DNA from: CAZWSC01 sp964636385
GTDB taxonomy: Bacteria; Eisenbacteria; RBG-16-71-46; CAIMUX01
Length of the DNA: 47,418 bases
Reading direction: 5' to 3'
Assembly (NCBI GenBank): GCA_964636385.1
Contig: CAZWSC010000029.1
Coordinates: 1-47,418 of the forward strand
The notes beneath the pieces were generated by a model that saw only the letters and a list, made by a program, of their open reading frames with translations, was not told the origin of the DNA and did no database searches. The position numbers were made by a program, and so were the translations under genes. Positions 1 through 8,318 of the stretch are shown one piece after another (position 1 is the stretch's first letter; each line of letters begins with the position of its first letter).

Positions 1-262
1 GGTAGTTGCCACCCGGGCTGTCGGTGATCGCATGGCCCGGGCTGCGGAAGGTCACGCTGGTCGTGTCCCAGTCCTGACCACTGACAAGCCAGTTCCCAAG
101 CCCGCCTTCGAAATCATCGAAGAACGGAAAGGAAATGGTCTGGACCCCCGACTCGCCGTGCCTGGCTTGGGCGTGAGCGAGCGGGATCGGCATCCCAAGG
201 GCAAGACCACCAAGAGCTAGTATCGTCGCCAGAACCCCAAGACGCCTATGACTGTCCAACAT
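1..262 (-). CDS. Secreted protein, N-terminal fragment (immune-inhibitor-A-like beta domain)
   Basis: This minus-strand frame runs off the window edge, so only about 87 N-terminal residues are visible. It opens with a charged stretch and a hydrophobic signal segment ending near LAHAQA. It continues with FFDDFEGGLGNW, SGQDWDTT and HAITDSPGGNY, the pattern of the carbohydrate-binding-like beta-sandwich beside immune inhibitor A-type domains in large secreted proteins. The ATG at 262 follows an AGGGAGGGATGTC leader. A GCGAGAACTC motif lies 147 bases upstream on the same strand. The rest of the protein, and any protease or sorting domain, lies outside the window, so function beyond export is unknown. 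Confidence 0.7.
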   Translation of the reverse strand, partial: MLDSHRRLGVLATILALGGLALGMPIPLAHAQARHGESGVQTISFPFFDDFEGGLGNWLVSGQDWDTTSVTFRSPGHAITDSPGGNY

Positions 263-398
263 GACATCCCTCCCTTGTAACACGTGCCTTGAAGCTTCGG
301 AATCTCCGCTCAGAGCGCACATGATTGTGCGCCCCTGGATCGCCCCACCCATCTTGCCGCTTCGGACTGCGAATCATGGGGCGCCCGCTGAACTACGC

Positions 399-704
399 TC
401 AGACAAGCGAGTTCTCGCGACAGGCCTGTCTCTCTGAGCCTCTGAACAAGACCCGGACTCCCGGGCCGATGGTCAGGTTGACAGCGGTAATGTCCCCCAC
501 CATATGGCAGGGCTGTGTGGTGTCACGCCACTCTCCGGAGATCTGCCCCGACACCTCATGCGCACTGGCCACCTGAGGCAGTCCCACCGCCAGGCATAGA
601 AGAGGCAGGATCACAGCCACGATACGCACCCACCTCAGCCCGGGTGCCTCCAGGTTCCTGTCCCCGCTTCCGCCCGTCCCAAAGACCAGTTCTTGAGTAC
701 TCAC
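399..704 (-). pseudogene. Truncated exported beta-helix protein
   Basis: About 101 residues from a GTG at 704, chosen because a GGAAAGGA ribosome site lies 7 bases upstream; an ATG at 725 overlaps that site. A hydrophobic signal segment (IVAVILPLLCLAVGLPQVASA) is followed by VSGQISGEW and LTIGPGVRVLF. This is how exported right-handed beta-helix proteins begin, and those normally continue for hundreds of residues. Here the similarity stops at VLF, and the last residues are encoded by the GCGAGAACTC motif region. The gene therefore looks cut off at its 3' end. It could instead be a genuine small exported protein, but the abrupt end inside a recognisable repeat makes a remnant more likely. Confidence 0.5.
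409..418 (-). repeat. GCGAGAACTC motif, copy 1
   Basis: Copy of the dispersed motif, read on the minus strand. It lies 147 bases upstream of the start at 262 and within the last codons of the truncated frame 399-704, where it encodes part of CRENS. An inverted repeat (GCGCAC/GTGCGC) lies between it and the start. Confidence 0.6.
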
Positions 705-789
705 GATCCATTCCTTTCCCTGCATTCAGCCCCCGGCAGACATGGCGGCACGACGCTCCTGCCACCGGGTCGTCTGCCCTCGCGGGCCC

Positions 790-799
790 GAGTTCTCGC
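790..799 (-). repeat. GCGAGAACTC motif, copy 2
   Basis: Minus-strand copy 86 bases upstream of the GTG at 704. Between it and the start is a perfect 7-base inverted repeat (735-741 with 772-778). Confidence 0.6.
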
Positions 800-892
800 G
801 ATCAGAACGACGGCACCACAGCACACCACAAGGCCAGCCCGCTATCTCCAGCCCGTTGATCCAAACCCAGGCGGGAGATCCCGGCATCCCCA

Positions 893-1747
893 TCAAGGCG
901 CGATGTGGCCATCAACGTAGAGAACGCCTTCCTGCGGGGTTGGGGGATCGCCTTCCCGGTGCACCCAGATACCCGTTGCGGACTCATGCTCGAAGACCAC
1001 CGGGACACAGGTCGAGAGACTTCCCACGGGCGAGAACGTGATCCTGGCGAACGGCCCGCTTCCGGTGATACCGGTGAAGCCGCTCATCTGCCCCAAAGCT
1101 CCCACCCGCACCGTTCCGGTCTCGTTGTCGAACCGTTCATCCGACACGACCACGGAGGCCCCTGTGGAGCTCAGGATGTGCCCGGTAATGTTCACCTCAA
1201 CCTGAGTCACCTCGATGCGGCTGTGGTCATAAGAAAGCTGGAAACGCCCCGAGTACATGGCTTGTGCATTCGCCACCCAAAGCTCGAGGACGCGGGGTTG
1301 CGATGCTTCCGAGGTACCCGATTTCCCCGCCAGGACCGGGCTCAGGCCGACCACAGTCGTCTCCTCAGCCAGCACGATCTCCGCCGTCGCAACGCCGGAC
1401 ATGTCGTCCTGGGCATTCCTGACTTGTGCATGCACCATCTTCAGGCCGTCTCCGGCCGAGAGCTGGAAGGGTACCTCCGGCTGGTAGTCAACCCACAGCG
1501 CTCCGCCGAAGGAAGGGTCCTCCGATATCCGGATGGCGCTGGGCGTTCCTCCGTCGGTGCAGATTGCACCAACGGTGATCTCCCGCGTCAGGGTGAAGGA
1601 GACTCCGTCGTTCAGGATGACCTGCGCGATAACCGGCCGCTCCGGACCGTTGTCCGGCCCCTTGCCGTTGTCCTTGCCACAGGCCATTACAAGCATCGCC
1701 AGGATGACGGTAGCGATTCGGAAAGCAGTCTGGTCTGCCAGCCGCAT
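893..1747 (-). CDS. Lipoprotein with cohesin-like domain
   Basis: The 284-residue protein begins with a lipoprotein signal whose lipobox ends MLVMAC (Cys 23), followed by a flexible Gly/Pro/Asp-rich linker. Residues about 40-130 look like a beta-sandwich. The C-terminal half (LELWVANAQAMYSGRFQLSYDHSRIEVTQV... then SGPFARITFSPVG) follows the pattern of cohesin-like domains found in exported FCB-group proteins, without any cellulosome context here. The ATG at 1747 has a GGAGGTG site. Two copies of the GCGAGAACTC motif and a 7-base inverted repeat lie upstream. The protein is expected in the outer or inner membrane facing the periplasm or exterior. Its ligand is unknown. Confidence 0.75.
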   Translation of the reverse strand: MRLADQTAFRIATVILAMLVMACGKDNGKGPDNGPERPVIAQVILNDGVSFTLTREITVGAICTDGGTPSAIRISEDPSFGGALWVDYQPEVPFQLSAGDGLKMVHAQVRNAQDDMSGVATAEIVLAEETTVVGLSPVLAGKSGTSEASQPRVLELWVANAQAMYSGRFQLSYDHSRIEVTQVEVNITGHILSSTGASVVVSDERFDNETGTVRVGALGQMSGFTGITGSGPFARITFSPVGSLSTCVPVVFEHESATGIWVHREGDPPTPQEGVLYVDGHIAP

Positions 1748-1849
1748 CAGGCACCTCCCATTCGGGTTGGAAGCTGACTGCCCGGAGCGGACGATGTTGG
1801 GAGTTGAACTTCCCGGCAGTCGCTCGAGGATTATCAGCCGAAGAGTCTT

Positions 1850-1859
1850 GAGTTCTCGT
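1850..1859 (-). repeat. GCGAGAACTC motif, copy 3 (ACGAGAACTC)
   Basis: Minus-strand copy 103 bases upstream of the cohesin-like lipoprotein start at 1747. A perfect 7-base inverted repeat (1776-1782 with 1815-1821) lies between. Confidence 0.6.
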
Positions 1860-1881
1860 AGCCATCTATCAGGCGTCTCTG

Positions 1882-1891
1882 CAGTTCTCGC
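1882..1891 (-). repeat. GCGAGAACTC motif, copy 4 (GCGAGAACTG)
   Basis: Second minus-strand copy in the same leader, 32 bases upstream of copy 3; one mismatch in the last base. Confidence 0.5.
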
Positions 1892-1944
1892 AACGAAACC
1901 GGCAGATCGCGCTTCATGGGGAGCATGCCGCCTGCACCCGTGCC

Positions 1945-3894
1945 CTATCTAACGATCGCGACCCGCTTCACGTCGGTGATACCCGCGTTGCTGAGCCGCA
2001 GGAAGTACACACCGGAGCTGACGGGCCGTGAGCCCGGCCGGAACTCCCCCCGGTACGGGCCCGCATCCTTGAAGCCGCTGTCCAGAACAGACACGACACG
2101 CCCTGATACGTCCAGGACCCGCAGGTCAAAGGCCCCTGCCGCTGCAAGCGTGTACTCGACGGTTATCCTATCGCGCACAGGGTTGGGGGAGACGATGCGG
2201 ATTGCTGCAGGAGATCCCTCGAACATCGCTCCTTCGTATGGCATCTCCTCAAGCAGGACGGTGAACGTCCGCATGCCGCCGGAGAGCACGAAGCAATGGG
2301 ATCGCGTTGAACGCATGTCGACGGCGGCCCCGCCATCCGAAGGAATCAGCGAGGCATGAAACCCGGCCGGAATCGCGTCGATACCGTCCCACGCAAGCAA
2401 CACGACCGGATGGCTGCCCGATACGGCCAGCTCCCACGCATACTCTGACGCGCCGGGCGGGGAGTAGGCGCGCATGTACTCGCCCCACTCGCATCCCTCC
2501 TGGTGGACGACAATCCGCAGCTCATCCCCCAGAAACGGCGGACAGAGCACATCCCCGGGGCCGGCCCCGAACTCGCTTCCGCTCCTGGCGCCGACGGTCA
2601 CGGACTGCTCCCAGCCGTCGCCCGCTGCCGCCGTGATCTGCAAGAGCCAATCGGGCTCCTCATCGCCGGCGACTTCACGCCTGCCATTGCTCCCGCGATC
2701 CTGCATGGCCGGCGATCTAGCGGTCTCCGGCCTCTCGTGAACAAGCGAGCACTCCTCGCGCACGAACACCAGGAACCCGCCCAGCCTGCCGTCCGTCGAC
2801 ATGGCATCGGCGACTCCCGCGTCCAGGTACCTCCCGTTGTTCCGATGATCCGGCGTGTGATCAACCCACCACCACACGTGCGGTGCGATGAACTGCGCTG
2901 CCTGCGAATCCCCGAGATACAGCGTATCGCCGCCTACGGCGAGCCGGACGTCGGACCATGCGAACGCCGGTTCCCGCCACGGGACACCGACGGCGTTCCA
3001 CCCGGGCCGCAGGTCAACCGCGAGCGGTCCGGCAACAGACGTGCCCTCCACACGCAGGCTCTCCCGGGGAGCGGCGGTTGAGAGCCAGAAGGCGTGACCG
3101 GCTTCGACAGCCGGATTCGGCACAAGGCGCCCTGCCTTCATGCCATAACCCCGCCACGAATCCGCCCCGTACGGGCCGAGATCCGACATGACGTCCGACA
3201 GCCTTGTGTCCCCGGGCAGGTTCATCGGCAGGGAAACGAGGGCGTAGTATCCCAGGGGAAGCGGCAGAACCACGCTGGCAGACTCCGGCTGCACGGCCGC
3301 CTCTATCCGGAGGTTCTCCCACTGGGCCTGGATCACTGCATTGCCCGGATCACGCGCCAGGGCTTCACGGATCTCCAGCTCGCCGGCAGGGTCCTCGGAC
3401 ACCGCCTGCAGCATGAGTCGCAACAGGACCCCCTCACCCGACACGCCAACCGGACTGCCACCCCCGACCACCAAGTTCACATCAACCTGGCCCAGGTCAT
3501 TATAAATGGTCGAAACGCCCATGATTTCCCCGCCATTTCGTACCAGGAACGGACCGGCTTCGACACTCCTCACGCGTATCAGCCGATTGTCGAAGCGCAG
3601 ATCCAGGCGTACGCCCATGAGCAACTCATCGGATTCCACGTGAAGCGAGACAAGGAGAGTGTCGGCAACACCGACAGGCGGGAACACGGCGGGATTCGGG
3701 GCGAACGACAGGACAACTTCCCTTCCGACAGCGCCTTGTACTACACAGACAAGACACACGATGGCAAGGGCAACTGCGTGACGCAACTCGATCGATGCGC
3801 ATGACACGGATCTGCCGGGTCGACGCGCGTCGCTCCCGATGCAGGCTCCGCTCAGAACATCTGTCGACCTGTCACCGCAATCTGTGTCGATCAT
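1945..3894 (-). CDS. Secreted cohesin-like protein with FlgD-like C-terminal sorting module
   Basis: The frame gives 649 residues. A hydrophobic signal (HAVALAIVCLVCVVQGAVG) sits near residues 39-57, so the true start may be internal to the long N-terminal tail. Residues about 58-200 resemble a cohesin-like fold (VSLHVESDELLMGVRLDLRF, then GVLLRLMLQAV). A middle beta-rich region of unknown role follows. The last 80 residues (SPNPVRDRITVEYTL, VLDVSGRVV, GVYFLRLSNAG) are a FlgD-Ig-like C-terminal module typical of proteins exported by FCB-group bacteria, often linked to type IX-like secretion. It probably acts at the cell surface. A motif copy lies about 300 bases upstream. Confidence 0.75.
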   Translation of the reverse strand: MIDTDCGDRSTDVLSGACIGSDARRPGRSVSCASIELRHAVALAIVCLVCVVQGAVGREVVLSFAPNPAVFPPVGVADTLLVSLHVESDELLMGVRLDLRFDNRLIRVRSVEAGPFLVRNGGEIMGVSTIYNDLGQVDVNLVVGGGSPVGVSGEGVLLRLMLQAVSEDPAGELEIREALARDPGNAVIQAQWENLRIEAAVQPESASVVLPLPLGYYALVSLPMNLPGDTRLSDVMSDLGPYGADSWRGYGMKAGRLVPNPAVEAGHAFWLSTAAPRESLRVEGTSVAGPLAVDLRPGWNAVGVPWREPAFAWSDVRLAVGGDTLYLGDSQAAQFIAPHVWWWVDHTPDHRNNGRYLDAGVADAMSTDGRLGGFLVFVREECSLVHERPETARSPAMQDRGSNGRREVAGDEEPDWLLQITAAAGDGWEQSVTVGARSGSEFGAGPGDVLCPPFLGDELRIVVHQEGCEWGEYMRAYSPPGASEYAWELAVSGSHPVVLLAWDGIDAIPAGFHASLIPSDGGAAVDMRSTRSHCFVLSGGMRTFTVLLEEMPYEGAMFEGSPAAIRIVSPNPVRDRITVEYTLAAAGAFDLRVLDVSGRVVSVLDSGFKDAGPYRGEFRPGSRPVSSGVYFLRLSNAGITDVKRVAIVR

Positions 3895-4336
3895 GGCCGG
3901 AGACTCCCGTGACTCTCCGTCAGCGCCGTCGCCTGCTTACACACGTTGATCATCCCTGCTCCTCTTGCTGGTTTCCTGATCATCGCGATGGACGAGCAGT
4001 ATGGAGGACTGGCCCAAGTCAGTCAACCGTGACAAGCCCCATGGACCTTGACGGACGAAAGGGGCGGGATTTACCAGGTCTGGCTCCTGCTCCCATGAAC
4101 ACTCACAACTCCCGCCGTGATCCTCAGCCAACTACGACCGGACCACATTGCCGGGTATTGCTGATCCAGGCCATCTACTCCAGGACGGGTCAGTTCTCGC
4201 GAGGGTGATTCATCGTTTCGTTCGCCACGGTCGGTTCATCACCGTCTTCGCTATGGTGCCCTGGATCTATACTCCCGATTCTGTGGCGGTTCAGCCTCTC
4301 CCGATATCCCGTTTACGGAGTGAGTGAGGGATCACG
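3895..4336. other. Gene-free interval
   Basis: No convincing gene in either strand. Short open frames here lack ribosome sites and recognisable sequence. The only structure seen is the motif copy at 4191-4200. Confidence 0.6.
4191..4200 (-). repeat. GCGAGAACTC motif, copy 5 (GCGAGAACTG)
   Basis: Minus-strand copy with a flanking partial palindrome (GTTCTCGCGAG). It is 297 bases upstream of the start at 3894, the longest spacing of the set, which fits doubt about the true start of that gene or a longer leader. Confidence 0.5.
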
Positions 4337-4786
4337 TCAGTCTCGTTCAAAGAGAAAGACCACCGTCGGTGGTTCCATGACCGGATCCGTGATGGTGACC
4401 TCCAGGTAATCCTCATCCACGGTGTAGGTGCCAAGAGTCTGAGGAAGGTCGCCGGGCTCTTCGTCAAAGCACTCGGACCCGACCCGGCTGATCATCCGCA
4501 CTCCGATCAGCCTGTCTCCATCGGTCCTGTATTCGATGACCTCCGTGCAGTCCATGTCTGAGGTGATTGTCACGGTAGTCGCATTGAACACCCAGCGAAG
4601 CCACACACCTTCGACAATGGGCAAGCCATTGATGGCAATCAGATCCCATGTCCCGATTAGACTGGCATCTGGGGCTCCACCCGGTCCGGCAGGATCACTG
4701 TCGCCGCCACAACCCAGGCAGAGCGACAGGCCGGATATCATTAGAATAGGCAGAATGGCTCTCGCCAAATGGCGGGGTTCTTTCAT
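4337..4786 (-). CDS. Small lipocalin-like lipoprotein
   Basis: About 149 residues from the ATG at 4786. This start was chosen because GAGGAG lies 6 bases upstream and the signal then begins MKEPRHL. The lipobox is LSLCLGC, followed by a GGDSDPAGPGG linker. The mature part starts SLIGTWDLIAINGLP and continues with alternating strands (WVFNATTVTITSDM, TEVIEYRTDGDRL, LEVTITDP), the pattern of bacterial lipocalin-like or META-type lipoproteins. Ligand unknown. A GCGACAACTC variant of the dispersed motif is 70 bases upstream. Divergent from the sigma-like gene at 4988. Confidence 0.75.
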   Translation of the reverse strand: MKEPRHLARAILPILMISGLSLCLGCGGDSDPAGPGGAPDASLIGTWDLIAINGLPIVEGVWLRWVFNATTVTITSDMDCTEVIEYRTDGDRLIGVRMISRVGSECFDEEPGDLPQTLGTYTVDEDYLEVTITDPVMEPPTVVFLFERD

Positions 4787-4855
4787 GATCATCTCCTCAA
4801 TCAGATCAGCACTTCGTACGACCGGGAACTCTGAGCAGACTACCCGAAGGTCCCC

Positions 4856-4865
4856 GAGTTGTCGC
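4856..4865 (-). repeat. GCGAGAACTC motif, copy 6 (GCGACAACTC)
   Basis: Minus-strand copy with one internal mismatch, 70 bases upstream of the lipocalin-like lipoprotein start at 4786. Confidence 0.45.
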
Positions 4866-4899
4866 GAGGTATGTACCCGCTTTCGGATGAGATGTGAGG

Positions 4900-4931
4900 T
4901 TGACACCCAAACAGGTCTTTGCGAGTATACT
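4900..4931 (+). promoter_or_regulatory. Candidate promoter of the sigma-like gene
   Basis: TTGACA at 4900-4905 and TATACT at 4926-4931, separated by 20 bases, which is longer than the usual 17. It would give a leader of roughly 50 bases before the ATG at 4988. The hexamers are good; the spacing lowers confidence. Confidence 0.4.
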
Positions 4932-4987
4932 TCGGATCTGAGAATGAGCCATCATTGCTGATTTCCGCTGTGGATTGAACGAACATA

Positions 4988-6004
4988 ATGGTGTTCAAAC
5001 CTTATCCAACGCAGGACCTTACACGCGAGCAGGAGCTTGCGCTGATACGCAACATGGTTGGCGGTGACAACAACGGATTCGAGCGGCTGATCGGCCGCTA
5101 TCTCCCCGAGATCGAGAGGGTCGTCTCCTCCAGGCTGAGACGCGCAGACGGCCACAATCCCGAAGAGGCCGTTCAGGACATCCTCATCACAGCCTGGAAG
5201 GCCCTGCCGCGGTACATCGAGGCATATCCCTTCAGCAGCTATGTCTTCGGCATCACGCGCGAGGTCATCAGGAGGCGCCTGGCGGAGAGGCGGCGGGACA
5301 TCCCCACGGACTGGGAGAGTGAGGAGTCGCCGCTGTCCGGAGAGCCGGATCCCCGCACCTATCAGGCGACAACCGGCAGACTGCGCAACCTGATCGGTGT
5401 AGACCGCTTTCCATGCCCCGACGGGGAACGGCTGCGCTCTGCGGTGCTTTCGGAGCTCCTCGGAGCCTTCTTCGGCTACGGCGGCTATCCGCATCAGCAG
5501 ATCGCATTCGCCTACAGCATCATCCTCTGGGGAAAGCCGAAGACTTCCCGCAGCACCCGGCCGGCATCCAATCCGGGCGAACGTCCATCCAGGGAGAAGG
5601 TTCCGATCTGCGGAGATCCGGATCGCGTGGTCCGGGAACTGTCCTCCGCTCCCCTGGCGGAGTCTTCCGACGGGTTGCACGGAGAGCTGGTGTCGAAGAA
5701 GTCCCTGTCGCCCGAAGCGGCCCAACGGGTCTTCCTCCCCCTCGACTACCGTCTGGGTCTGAAGGGGAAGGAACTCTTCGCCAGGGACGGCCGCTCAGCC
5801 GCGCTGTTCGGCCATCTGGCCGGGACCGTAGTCGGAAGCTCGCCGCTGGAGCAGTACTTCGGCAAGGACGCCCGCAAATCGGTTGCCGACTGGACCGAGA
5901 GGGTGAAGATGCGGACAAGGGAAGCGCTCATGGGAGGCCCGGATGCGGCCAGATCCCCGCTCCCCTGGCCGCCGGGTCACGAGAACTCGCATGGTGGCGC
6001 GTAG
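4988..6004 (+). CDS. ECF-sigma-like protein with atypical C-terminal half
   Basis: 338 residues. Residues about 13-106 match sigma-70 family region 2: ELALIRNMVGGDNNGFERLIGRYLPEIERV, then NPEEAVQDILITAWKALPRY, then FSSYVFGITREVIRRRLAERRRD (the DIxQE-type and FxxWxxxIxRNxxxD-type blocks in altered form). The remaining 230 residues carry no obvious region 4 helix-turn-helix at the usual distance; only KSVADWTERVKMRTREAL near residue 310 recalls the end of a sigma-4 segment. It may be a diverged sigma factor with a long insertion between regions 2 and 4, or a region-2-only regulator. The next gene is a zinc-finger anti-sigma-like protein 60 bases downstream. The final codons overlap a motif copy. 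Confidence 0.65.
   Translation: MVFKPYPTQDLTREQELALIRNMVGGDNNGFERLIGRYLPEIERVVSSRLRRADGHNPEEAVQDILITAWKALPRYIEAYPFSSYVFGITREVIRRRLAERRRDIPTDWESEESPLSGEPDPRTYQATTGRLRNLIGVDRFPCPDGERLRSAVLSELLGAFFGYGGYPHQQIAFAYSIILWGKPKTSRSTRPASNPGERPSREKVPICGDPDRVVRELSSAPLAESSDGLHGELVSKKSLSPEAAQRVFLPLDYRLGLKGKELFARDGRSAALFGHLAGTVVGSSPLEQYFGKDARKSVADWTERVKMRTREALMGGPDAARSPLPWPPGHENSHGGA
5979..5988 (+). repeat. GCGAGAACTC motif, copy 7 (ACGAGAACTC)
   Basis: Plus-strand copy inside the last codons of the sigma-like gene and 76 bases before the anti-sigma-like start at 6064. Followed by the inverted repeat at 6008-6048. Confidence 0.6.
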
Positions 6005-6007
6005 CAT

Positions 6008-6048
6008 GTCCGGGATTAGGCAAGCCGGATCGAGGTTCGATCCCGGAC
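6008..6048 (+). other. Perfect 9-bp inverted repeat between sigma-like and anti-sigma-like genes
   Basis: GTCCGGGAT at 6008-6016 pairs with ATCCCGGAC at 6040-6048 around a 23-base loop, in the 59-base gap between the two genes. No T-run follows, so it is a leader hairpin or protein-binding palindrome rather than a classical terminator. Confidence 0.5.
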
Positions 6049-6063
6049 AACGAAAGGAACGCC

Positions 6064-6876
6064 ATGCATCCTGACCAGAACCGACTCGTCAGGCTCCTCC
6101 AGGGGGCCGTACCTAAAGATGAAGCCATAGATGATCTTGGTCATGTAGCGACGTGCGGCAAATGTGCAGACCGACTCGCCGCACTCCGGGTTGTCCTCGA
6201 GGATTTCGACGGCGCTTGGGACAGCCTGGTCGACTGGCTTGCCGATCCGGCCGTCTGTGCTGTCGCCTCAGATGCCCCCGAAGCCTACTCTGTAGAAGGC
6301 GGCACCTTCGCCTTCGCTCTGCGGGTATACCTCGACGGCAAGCAGAGAATTGCAGCCGCGGCAACAGGACTCCTTGACAGCCTTTGCCCCGCTCACACCG
6401 GCGGGTCGCTCAGCCTCAACATGGCATACTCGGGGATAGGCGATGCCGATCAGGCCCCCGAGGCGAACCGTCACCGCATCGACGCGGCCGAGATGCTCGC
6501 CAGGGGGGATGTGCCGGCAGCCCGCGAGGCTCTTCGCGCAGCGGCCGGAATCTCTCCGGAGGCCGCTTCCATTGGCGATGTGCAGGGACAGAGCTCTCTT
6601 GGCGTACCGATCGAAGTTATCGTGGACGCGTCGCGGCCGGCCATCCAGGTGATTGCCCGCGTGGCCGGCTGCTCCGCAACGTTGAGGAACAAGGTCCGCA
6701 GGACAGGCGAAGCAGTGCTGATGCATGAGAACGGGAACCCGCTCCGCAGGGAGTCCTTCCGACAGGTCGAGGGCGCGGACTACCTGCTGGCGGAGTTCCT
6801 GAACGTGGACGATGGAAGCTGGATCATCGGCGTGGATCTCGAAGGCGGCGGCAATCCCCCTCCCAAGGATCCATAG
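6064..6876 (+). CDS. Putative zinc-finger anti-sigma-like protein
   Basis: 270 residues from the ATG at 6064 (AAAGGAAC site upstream); the frame is open further back but overlaps the sigma-like gene. Near residues 28-36, HVATCGKCADRL carries the H-x3-C-x2-C spacing of the zf-HC2 anti-sigma zinc finger. No clear transmembrane segment follows, unlike most membrane-bound anti-sigma factors. The middle has an Ala-rich helical pair (AAREALRAAAGI). The C-terminal beta-rich part (VPIEVIVDASRPAIQVIARVAG, GSWIIGVDLEGG) suggests a ligand-binding or sensor domain. The position after a sigma-like gene supports the anti-sigma reading; the lack of an evident membrane anchor leaves it open. Confidence 0.55.
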   Translation: MHPDQNRLVRLLQGAVPKDEAIDDLGHVATCGKCADRLAALRVVLEDFDGAWDSLVDWLADPAVCAVASDAPEAYSVEGGTFAFALRVYLDGKQRIAAAATGLLDSLCPAHTGGSLSLNMAYSGIGDADQAPEANRHRIDAAEMLARGDVPAAREALRAAAGISPEAASIGDVQGQSSLGVPIEVIVDASRPAIQVIARVAGCSATLRNKVRRTGEAVLMHENGNPLRRESFRQVEGADYLLAEFLNVDDGSWIIGVDLEGGGNPPPKDP

Positions 6877-6926
6877 CCCCTGCTGGACGCCGGTCGGGCG
6901 GAACTACGCCCGCAGCGCCGCCGCAC

Positions 6927-8288
6927 GTGACAGAGAAGGGGGAGTTGACACTGCCGAAACGTGAACACACCCGGGGACCAGACCCCGTACATTGGGTGCC
7001 TGTGACCGTCATCGCGGCCGCGGCGCTTTTCCTTTGCTGCACTCCGGCCCACCGGATGAGCGGCGGGCAGGCGGCCCTCGGCCGGGGAGACTACCAGGAA
7101 GCCGTCAGCCTTCTGGAGTCCGAAGTGGCCGACAGGCCGCAGGACTGGGAGCGCGTCAGGGATCTTGGAGTGGCCTTATACAGATCCGGCCGCCATGAGG
7201 AGGCGAGAGCCCGGCTGGAGACGGCGTTTTCAGCTCTCCCCGGCGACGGTGTCACGCACTACTACCTGGGCGCCGCCTGCGAGCAGCTTGGCGATTACGA
7301 TGCCGCAGTCAACGCGTACACGAGTTACTCGGATGAACGCCCCTCATGGCTGCCCGAAAGCACCATGGGGCGCAGGATCAGACAGAGGGCGGATCTCCTT
7401 GCACGCACAATGGCGGTCGACCAGGCACGGGAGCGGATCCGTAATGAGGCCCTTCTTGCACAGGAGACCCTCGACGAGCGGGTTCTCGCCGTCGTGCCCT
7501 TCGTGCCATCGGGTACACCCGAGACCACCCGGCCGCTGGCGGCCGCAATGGCGGAGTGGCTTGCCACCGATCTCGCGAAGATCAGGCACTTGAGGCTGGT
7601 TGAACGACTGCAGATGGACGCAATACTTCAGGAGTTGGATCTCGCCGGGGATGGGGAAGCGCTCGAGCCGGGAACGTGCCCGCGCATCGGGCGCCTGGTC
7701 GGCGCCGGGAGGCTCGTGGCCGGATCACTCCTGCAGGCCGGCGAGGACCGGGTTCGGGTCGATGTCAGCATCATCGATTCCCGGACCAGAGAGGTCGTTG
7801 TGGCGGAAACGGCGGAGGGAGAGACCGATCGCTTCTTCCAGGTCGAGAAGCGCCTCGTCTTCGGGCTGCTGACCAAGCTCGGCATAGAACCGTCGCCTGC
7901 CGAGCGAAGCAGCATCGGGGAGATCCCCACACGCAACCTGCAGGCGGCCCTCTCCTACGGCCGCGGGCTTCTGGCGGAGCGGAGGGGAGAGTACGGGGAG
8001 GCCGAACTCGCTTACAGGGAAGCGCTCGATCAGGACCGGGGCTTCCAAATGGCCGACCGGGCGTTGCTGGCGGTTCCCTCCGAGTCGCCCAAGGAACCGG
8101 ACCGGATTGCCCCTGGTGTCGAGTCTTGGGCGCATGATGAGGATCCGTTTGATGCCGATTCCGACCGACTGGCTGCCACGGACGAGATGACCGGCGGGGA
8201 CTTCTGGTCGCCTGAGCCGGTAGAAGGGGCATACACTCCGGCTCCGACCATTCCGGACCCCCCCCCGCTTCCGGACCCGCGAAACTGA
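6927..8288 (+). CDS. TPR-FlgO/CsgG-like lipoprotein
   Basis: 453 residues from a GTG at 6927; the start is uncertain because the best purine-rich site (AAGGGGGAG) is internal. A hydrophobic segment ends LFLCC, a lipobox-like site, followed by TPR-like helices (QAALGRGDYQEAVSLLESEV, GVALYRSGRHEEARARLETAF, GAACEQLGDYDAAVNAY). From ERVLAVVPFVPSG onward is a FlgO/CsgG-type domain (AEWLATDLAKIRHLRLVERLQMDAILQEL, then IGRLVGAGRLVAGSLL). A short TPR and a Pro/Asp-rich tail end the protein. FlgO-like domains act at the outer membrane. A paralogue with the same core lies at 11030-12100, and a beta-barrel gene follows directly. Confidence 0.75.
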   Translation: MTEKGELTLPKREHTRGPDPVHWVPVTVIAAAALFLCCTPAHRMSGGQAALGRGDYQEAVSLLESEVADRPQDWERVRDLGVALYRSGRHEEARARLETAFSALPGDGVTHYYLGAACEQLGDYDAAVNAYTSYSDERPSWLPESTMGRRIRQRADLLARTMAVDQARERIRNEALLAQETLDERVLAVVPFVPSGTPETTRPLAAAMAEWLATDLAKIRHLRLVERLQMDAILQELDLAGDGEALEPGTCPRIGRLVGAGRLVAGSLLQAGEDRVRVDVSIIDSRTREVVVAETAEGETDRFFQVEKRLVFGLLTKLGIEPSPAERSSIGEIPTRNLQAALSYGRGLLAERRGEYGEAELAYREALDQDRGFQMADRALLAVPSESPKEPDRIAPGVESWAHDEDPFDADSDRLAATDEMTGGDFWSPEPVEGAYTPAPTIPDPPPLPDPRN

Positions 8289-8318
8289 GGCTGCCTTCAA
8301 CGGGAAGGAGATGCTGGT

